Assembly (NCBI GenBank): GCA_025666215.1
Contig: CP102593.1
Location: 1,439,001 to 1,503,000, forward strand
Origin: Xanthomonas campestris pv. phormiicola
GTDB lineage: Bacteria; Pseudomonadota; Gammaproteobacteria; Xanthomonadales; Xanthomonadaceae
Length of the DNA: 64,000 nt
Direction of reading: 5' to 3'
Below the pieces are notes generated by a model that saw only the letters and a program-made list of their open reading frames with translations, did not search any database and was not told where the DNA came from. Shown piece after piece: positions 63,470 through 64,000 of the stretch. Numbering within the stretch: the first letter of the stretch is position 1; each line of letters opens with the position of its first letter. The translations under genes were made by a program, and so were the position numbers.

Positions 63470-64000
63470 AGTCCATCGATCAAGCGCTCGCCGATGCATC
63501 CAATGATTCATACAAAAATCGTTCCCAGGGAGATATCAAAATCCCGAAAACCGTTTTTCTAGACGGCCAGAAGTACCAAGTATTCGGCTACGCCAACGAT
63601 CCGACCACTGGATTCCATGCCACGGCGTACCGCAATGGAAGAACAAACGACATCATCATCGCCTACCGCGGCACCGACCCGGGATTATTCGCCGGCGCAA
63701 CCAAGGCCGAAAAGGCCGGCCACGCGCTCACCACGCTGCAGGACATCGCCGTCGATGCCAAGATGGTGCGCGACACTGTCAACACGCAAAAAGCCGCGGC
63801 CGATGCGTTCACCGCGCAGATGATGGCCAAGGCGGCCGCGCAGGGTATTTCCAAGGACCATGTATTCGTTACCGGCCACTCCCTGGGCGGCGCAGTGGCG
63901 GAAATCGAAGCGGCCAGGTACGGTTTGCGCGGCTCCACCTACAACGGCTTCGGGGCGGCGGACCTGATCGACGGCCCGCCGCAACCGGGATGCCAGCTCA
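63466..64000 (+). CDS. Class 3 lipase of module copy 2 (cut by the window end)
   Basis: The gene starts at the ATG at 63466, overlapping the lipoprotein stop, and is open to the last base (178 codons). It has no signal peptide. The lipase 3 fold is recognisable: YQVFGYANDPTTGFHATAY, the IIIAYRGTDPGLF strand (oxyanion side), and the nucleophile elbow VFVTGHSLGGAVAEIEAARY with Ser about 142. AADLIDGPPQPGCQL follows, where the catalytic aspartate region begins. Absence of a signal peptide, together with the paired lipoprotein, suits an antibacterial phospholipase effector exported by a T4SS or T6SS. The C-terminus, where a secretion signal such as XVIPCD would lie, is outside the window. Confidence 0.85.
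   Translation, partial: MKSIDQALADASNDSYKNRSQGDIKIPKTVFLDGQKYQVFGYANDPTTGFHATAYRNGRTNDIIIAYRGTDPGLFAGATKAEKAGHALTTLQDIAVDAKMVRDTVNTQKAAADAFTAQMMAKAAAQGISKDHVFVTGHSLGGAVAEIEAARYGLRGSTYNGFGAADLIDGPPQPGCQL

Overview
The window looks like a chromosomal segment of a xanthomonad, most likely Xanthomonas or a close relative. GC content is high and genes are tightly packed, often with ATGA stop/start overlaps. There are several large TonB-dependent receptors, a vibrioferrin/xanthoferrin-type siderophore operon, PgeF, DCC and DUF3014 housekeeping genes, and scattered REP-like inverted repeats built on a GGGACTTCAGTCCC-like core. No rRNA, tRNA, CRISPR array, transposase or integrase was seen.

Layout. 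0-6.5 kb: an ergothioneine locus (egtB-egtD on the minus strand, a divergent class V PLP enzyme, then a two-gene OpuB-type ABC importer whose binding protein and permease are fused). 6.5-16.3 kb: a secreted glycosidase-like protein, bamD, rluD divergent from it, pgeF, a small ORF, a DCC thioredoxin-like protein, a chemotaxis transducer and membrane PQQ glucose dehydrogenase. 16.5-20.5 kb: a trehalose operon otsB - GH15 hydrolase - otsA joined by start/stop overlaps. 20.7-28.3 kb: a TonB receptor, a DUF3574 lipoprotein, a GNAT acetyltransferase, an NCS2-like permease, and LprI-like and DUF3014 proteins. 28.6-40.4 kb: a GST, clpB with a good heat-shock promoter, an O-acetylhomoserine sulfhydrylase, an Oar-like receptor with a LacI-type operator candidate upstream, a sterol desaturase family enzyme, a PsiF protein, and a divergent SDR/HxlR pair.

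40.5-53.0 kb: an AraC regulator and a Fsr-type efflux pump face the siderophore operon, which is transcribed on the minus strand as aldolase-family citrate-synthase candidate - TonB receptor - ATP-grasp ligase - NIS synthetase - MFS exporter - NIS synthetase - PLP decarboxylase. A Fur-box-like GATAA/TTATC palindrome lies 50 bp upstream of the first gene, so the whole set is probably iron-repressed. 53.1-60.1 kb: a Kef/YbaL antiporter, a MASE1-like membrane protein, a small periplasmic protein and a second TonB receptor paralogous to the one at 20.7 kb.

60.4-64.0 kb: the most unusual part. It is a tandem array of at least three copies of a [leader ORF - lipoprotein - class 3 lipase] module. 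The first copy is a lipase remnant. The second is complete in layout but broken by indels, two of them at poly-G tracts. The third is intact as far as the window goes and is cut by the window edge. The layout resembles antibacterial lipase effector/immunity pairs delivered by type IV or type VI systems in xanthomonads; that role is inferred, not shown.
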